Assembly (NCBI GenBank): GCA_963575745.1
Contig: CAUYUJ010018649.1
Coordinates: 414,623-467,122, forward strand
Length of the DNA stretch: 52,500 nt
Direction of reading: 5' to 3'
Source of the DNA: Prorocentrum cordatum
Taxonomy: Eukaryota; Sar; Dinophyceae; Prorocentrales; Prorocentraceae
Positions 50,001 through 52,500 of this stretch are shown here, one piece after another. Position numbers and translations under genes: made by a program. Position 1 is the stretch's first letter. Each line of letters opens with the position of its first letter. The notes beneath the pieces were generated by a model, which was not told the DNA's origin, ran no database searches, and was given only the letters and a program-made list of their open reading frames with translations.

Positions 50001-50987
50001 CTCAGCAAAGTGGGCGAAGCCTACTCAGCCAAGATAATGAAACACCCTTCGCCACATAGGGCACGGGAAACCCATTCATGAACTAAGTTGGGCCATATAC
50101 ATATATGTGCATGTATAGCTATTTATAACGACTTAGTATCCGCTCATAACGCCCCTGTCCACTCAGCAACCCCCGAGGCGACCCTGGTGGTCCTTGGAAA
50201 CAGACCACCTCGGGTCGGGACAAAAACGCGACAGCAAATTTTGGCTGGTTTCGGCCTCTGGGTGGCCCTCGCCCCCCACAGAAACGACTCGGGGTGCGCC
50301 GGTCCAAAGGGAACGAATCGACGCCTCTGGGGAACCACGCCCACGTCGTGAGAAGGTCATGATGTCGGGGGTATGGGCAAGGACAGCTCCGACGACCAAG
50401 GGGGGGTGTCCTGGGGACGGAGGGGGGGGGCCCGCTTCTGCCGCGTCGCCGCAAGCCTGAAAATCGAGGACGCGCCTCCTTGTCATCGTCATCCCCTCCC
50501 CCCGCTCCTCCTGCTGTCTCCCTCCTCATGATCCTGGTCCCCCCTTTTCGCTCCCTCCCTCCACCTCCCCCCGCTCTCCCGTTGTTTGCCTGCCGGGCCC
50601 CGAGGTGAGGATGCCAGACCCTCGGGCGCCCAGGGCGAAAGCCTCTGGAGCAGCGCTCGGTCGCACACCGCAAGGATGCAGGAGCCATTCGAGGGAAAAC
50701 GATGCATCGGTCCTTTGGGTTCCTTGCCTTTTACCGTCCAGCCTTGGCCCCTCCCCCGCACTCGCCCTCAAGAGCCGAGGGTGCGCGGTACGTTAAAATC
50801 TAGGCTCGGGGGCGTGCCTCCCTTGATCGGGGGCGGGGCCCGAGCGGTGCAAACTCCGCGAGTTCGTTCCGCCACGGAGCTGGGCGTGGCCCGAGGAAGG
50901 CACAGGCCCGGCACAGTCTCCACAGGATGAGAGAATGGGAAGGCGAGTGAGGGACAAGCAAATCCCAGACGCGCCAGGTCATGTCTT
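50001..50987. other. No gene seen
   Basis: GC-rich sequence with opposed frames on both strands (about 50119-50688 minus, 50586-50930 plus). Neither reads like protein. Confidence 0.4.
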
Positions 50988-51245
50988 GTTCAGAACGCGG
51001 TCCCCAGAGGTCCCGACCTTTACCAGGGCTGGCTTTGCATCCTGGGTCTTGTTTGACGGCAGGTCTGGACCGAAACGCTGTGTTTCGTTCCGCTGTCGTT
51101 TCGTGATTCGTTCTGCCCTGCCTGCTTTCCTGCACCTCCCTGCCAACAACGAGACACAAAACACGGCCGACGTCCAGCAAAACAGCGTTTGGGCCCAGCC
51201 CTGGTTCAGTACGCGGTCCCCCGACGTCCCGACCTTAGCCAACGC
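50988..51245. repeat. Direct repeats flanking an imperfect inverted pair
   Basis: GTTCAGAACGCGGTCCCC and GGTTCAGTACGCGGTCCCCC, each followed by a GTCCCGACCTT block, lie about 215 bp apart. Between them CTGGACCGAAACGCTGT pairs with the complement of ACAGCGTTTGGGCCCAG. Confidence 0.5.
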
Positions 51246-51782
51246 TAGTTTCGGGGAGACGTGAGACTCGAGTACGGGGGACGCGGGTTGGCCCGACGGG
51301 GTCCATCATAAAAATGACGAGACACAATCTTAAATTTGACGCGAGCTCCCACTGCAGACATCCCACGAAAACCGGACCGTCAAAATGCAGGACGCGCTCG
51401 TCAGAAAACGTCGGCACACCCGAGTTCCGGCTTACGCGAGTCCTACGCTCCCCCGGTAGTTTTGCATCGCGAGTCCTGTTGGACCGCCCCGGGGCCCGGC
51501 GAGGGAGCCCGGAGGCCGAAACTGCCAACAGCAACGGCCGCGATGCTGTGTTGCATGGCGCGCGGGTGTCTGGTGGACAGGAGAAGGCCGAGGGGAAGTT
51601 CGGCGGCAAGCCTTGGGGGGGGTGGGCAGGAGAAAGAGGGCCTTCTCAGAATAGCGATTACAGGGCAGTTTTCAATACATAGGATTTTTAAAAATTACGG
51701 ATTGTAATACATGATTAATATATGAACCAATGTATGCATGAACGCATCGTTGGTTTCAATACTAAATCCCTGCATTTTCCAT
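51246..51782. other. No gene seen; AT-rich end
   Basis: 51640-51780 is the most AT-rich sequence in the window. No coding evidence. Confidence 0.4.
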
Positions 51783-51810
51783 ACATGCTCCGCACGCGGA
51801 GCATGTATTA
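51783..51810. repeat. Perfect 13-bp hairpin
   Basis: ATACATGCTCCGC and GCGGAGCATGTAT flank a 2-base loop. It is followed by TAAAA. It could act as a structured RNA end, but nothing shows transcription. Confidence 0.6.
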
Positions 51811-51841
51811 AAAACGGCACTGTAAGTGTCGGACTCTAGGG

Positions 51842-52001
51842 TTAGGTCGGGCATGTCCCCCTGCAGGATGATTCTGGATGTAACATGAAAAATAGCCAAG
51901 CAAATATTCAACCAAACATCCAAAATAGTCAAAAAGTCGTCAACTGGCTGTAGTTTGACTATTTTGAATATTCTTCCTGTAGTGTGACAGGCCCGACTTA
52001 A
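51842..52001. mobile_element. MITE-like element family C, copy 4, diverged
   Basis: TTAGGTCGGGCATGTCCCCC at the left against TTAAGTCGGGCCTGTCACAC read from the right. It is 160 bp. The flanking octamers CTCTAGGG and CTCCAGGG differ at one position. Confidence 0.85.
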
Positions 52002-52416
52002 CTCCAGGGGCTGCATAAAAGTAGCTTTCGCCCCAAACCAACAAAAAACTTGGTGCTCTACCCCTCGATGGGGAGCCAGGCAGGCACAATATTTCATGGG
52101 GCCGCACGACCCCGTGCAGAGCCTGTATCGGCTATCGCAAGACGATCGAATACGACCCCTTTGTAGGATTCGCCAAACTGCAACGCAAAGCAAACGTTCA
52201 ACCTGGCAAGAAACGGATCGACCGAGCCAGGCGCCGATCGAGTGGATCAAACCGTAGGGAAAGGTGGCGATCAACAATAAAGGGAGAACAACTCAAACAC
52301 GAGTTCGGCCGCTGGGGAAAGGGTGTGGAGAGGGCTATCAAATCCGCCACCGTGCCTCTGGTACGAGGTGGAGTGCCCCGTGGCTCATGCAGCCCTGAGA
52401 GGTAGAGGGTATCTGG
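52002..52416. other. No gene seen
   Basis: A minus-strand frame spans this region and the MITE, so it cannot be an intact gene. Nothing recognised. Confidence 0.4.
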
Positions 52417-52500
52417 CCATCGCTCGGACGTCCATTCCCTGTGTTTGTTTCTCGGTTTCGTGTGCGTTTTTTCGCCAAATTATCGAGGATGTTCCTCGAT
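52417..52500. repeat. Family E element, cut by the window edge
   Basis: CCATCGCTCGGACGTCCATT, TCGGTTTCGTGTGCGTTTTT and GAGGATGTTCCTCGAT match 42616-42700. Confidence 0.65.

Noticed and set aside
51762-52277. 171-codon minus-strand frame
   Set aside because: It spans the whole family C element at 51842-52001, so the frame is fortuitous.
1-52500. Bacterial or viral origin
   Set aside because: The exact dinoflagellate leader, spliced genes, LINE and abundant microsatellites rule out a bacterial contig, and no viral gene is seen.
1-52500. tRNA, rRNA or snRNA genes
   Set aside because: I looked for T-loop-like GGTTCGA text and conserved rRNA words and found none that also fit a fold. A covariance-model scan would be needed to exclude them.

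Overview
The window looks like nuclear DNA of a dinoflagellate. The strongest single sign is an exact match to the 22-nt dinoflagellate spliced-leader (DinoSL) sequence on the minus strand at 14485-14506, with a decayed tandem leader relict at 47746-47768. High GC, very sparse genes, large low-complexity blocks, AG|GC and AG|GA intron junctions and many short inverted-repeat elements fit the same picture. I cannot name the species; a Prorocentrum-like genome would be compatible.

Layout: 1-5 kb is a patchwork of short dispersed repeats with no convincing gene. 5.0-6.0 kb (minus) is a decayed PIF1-like helicase fragment. 6.0-6.8 kb holds a 100-bp tandem repeat, GA microsatellites and a hairpin element. 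6.8-8.6 kb (plus) may hold weak exons. 9.57-14.5 kb (minus) is a broken non-LTR retrotransposon (ORF1, endonuclease, reverse transcriptase) that still carries the spliced leader at its 5' end, next to an internally deleted copy. 14.5-19.3 kb is repeats, including a 152-bp palindrome and a short transposon-like element with 8-bp target duplications. 19.3-26.6 kb (minus) holds the best spliced genes: a protein of at least 1161 residues of unknown function, and a second gene with two visible exons. 26.8-33.8 kb is a very GC-rich block containing a 3.2-kb dimeric satellite with higher-order structure. 34.4-38.7 kb (minus) is an intact 1333-codon reading frame, perhaps a domesticated or undescribed transposase. 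38.7-52.5 kb is again repeat patchwork, with one disrupted coding-like stretch and one possible retroposed, leader-tagged sequence on the minus strand.

Almost every convincing coding signal is on the minus strand, as expected from dinoflagellate unidirectional gene blocks whose transcripts mature by SL trans-splicing. The genes show no common pathway. What ties the window together is mobile DNA: at least eleven dispersed short repeat families, four of them at least partly shaped by inverted repeats, together with LINE and helicase relics. The most striking are a MITE-like family whose four complete copies are all bounded by recognisable 8-bp duplications, and the leader-tagged LINE.
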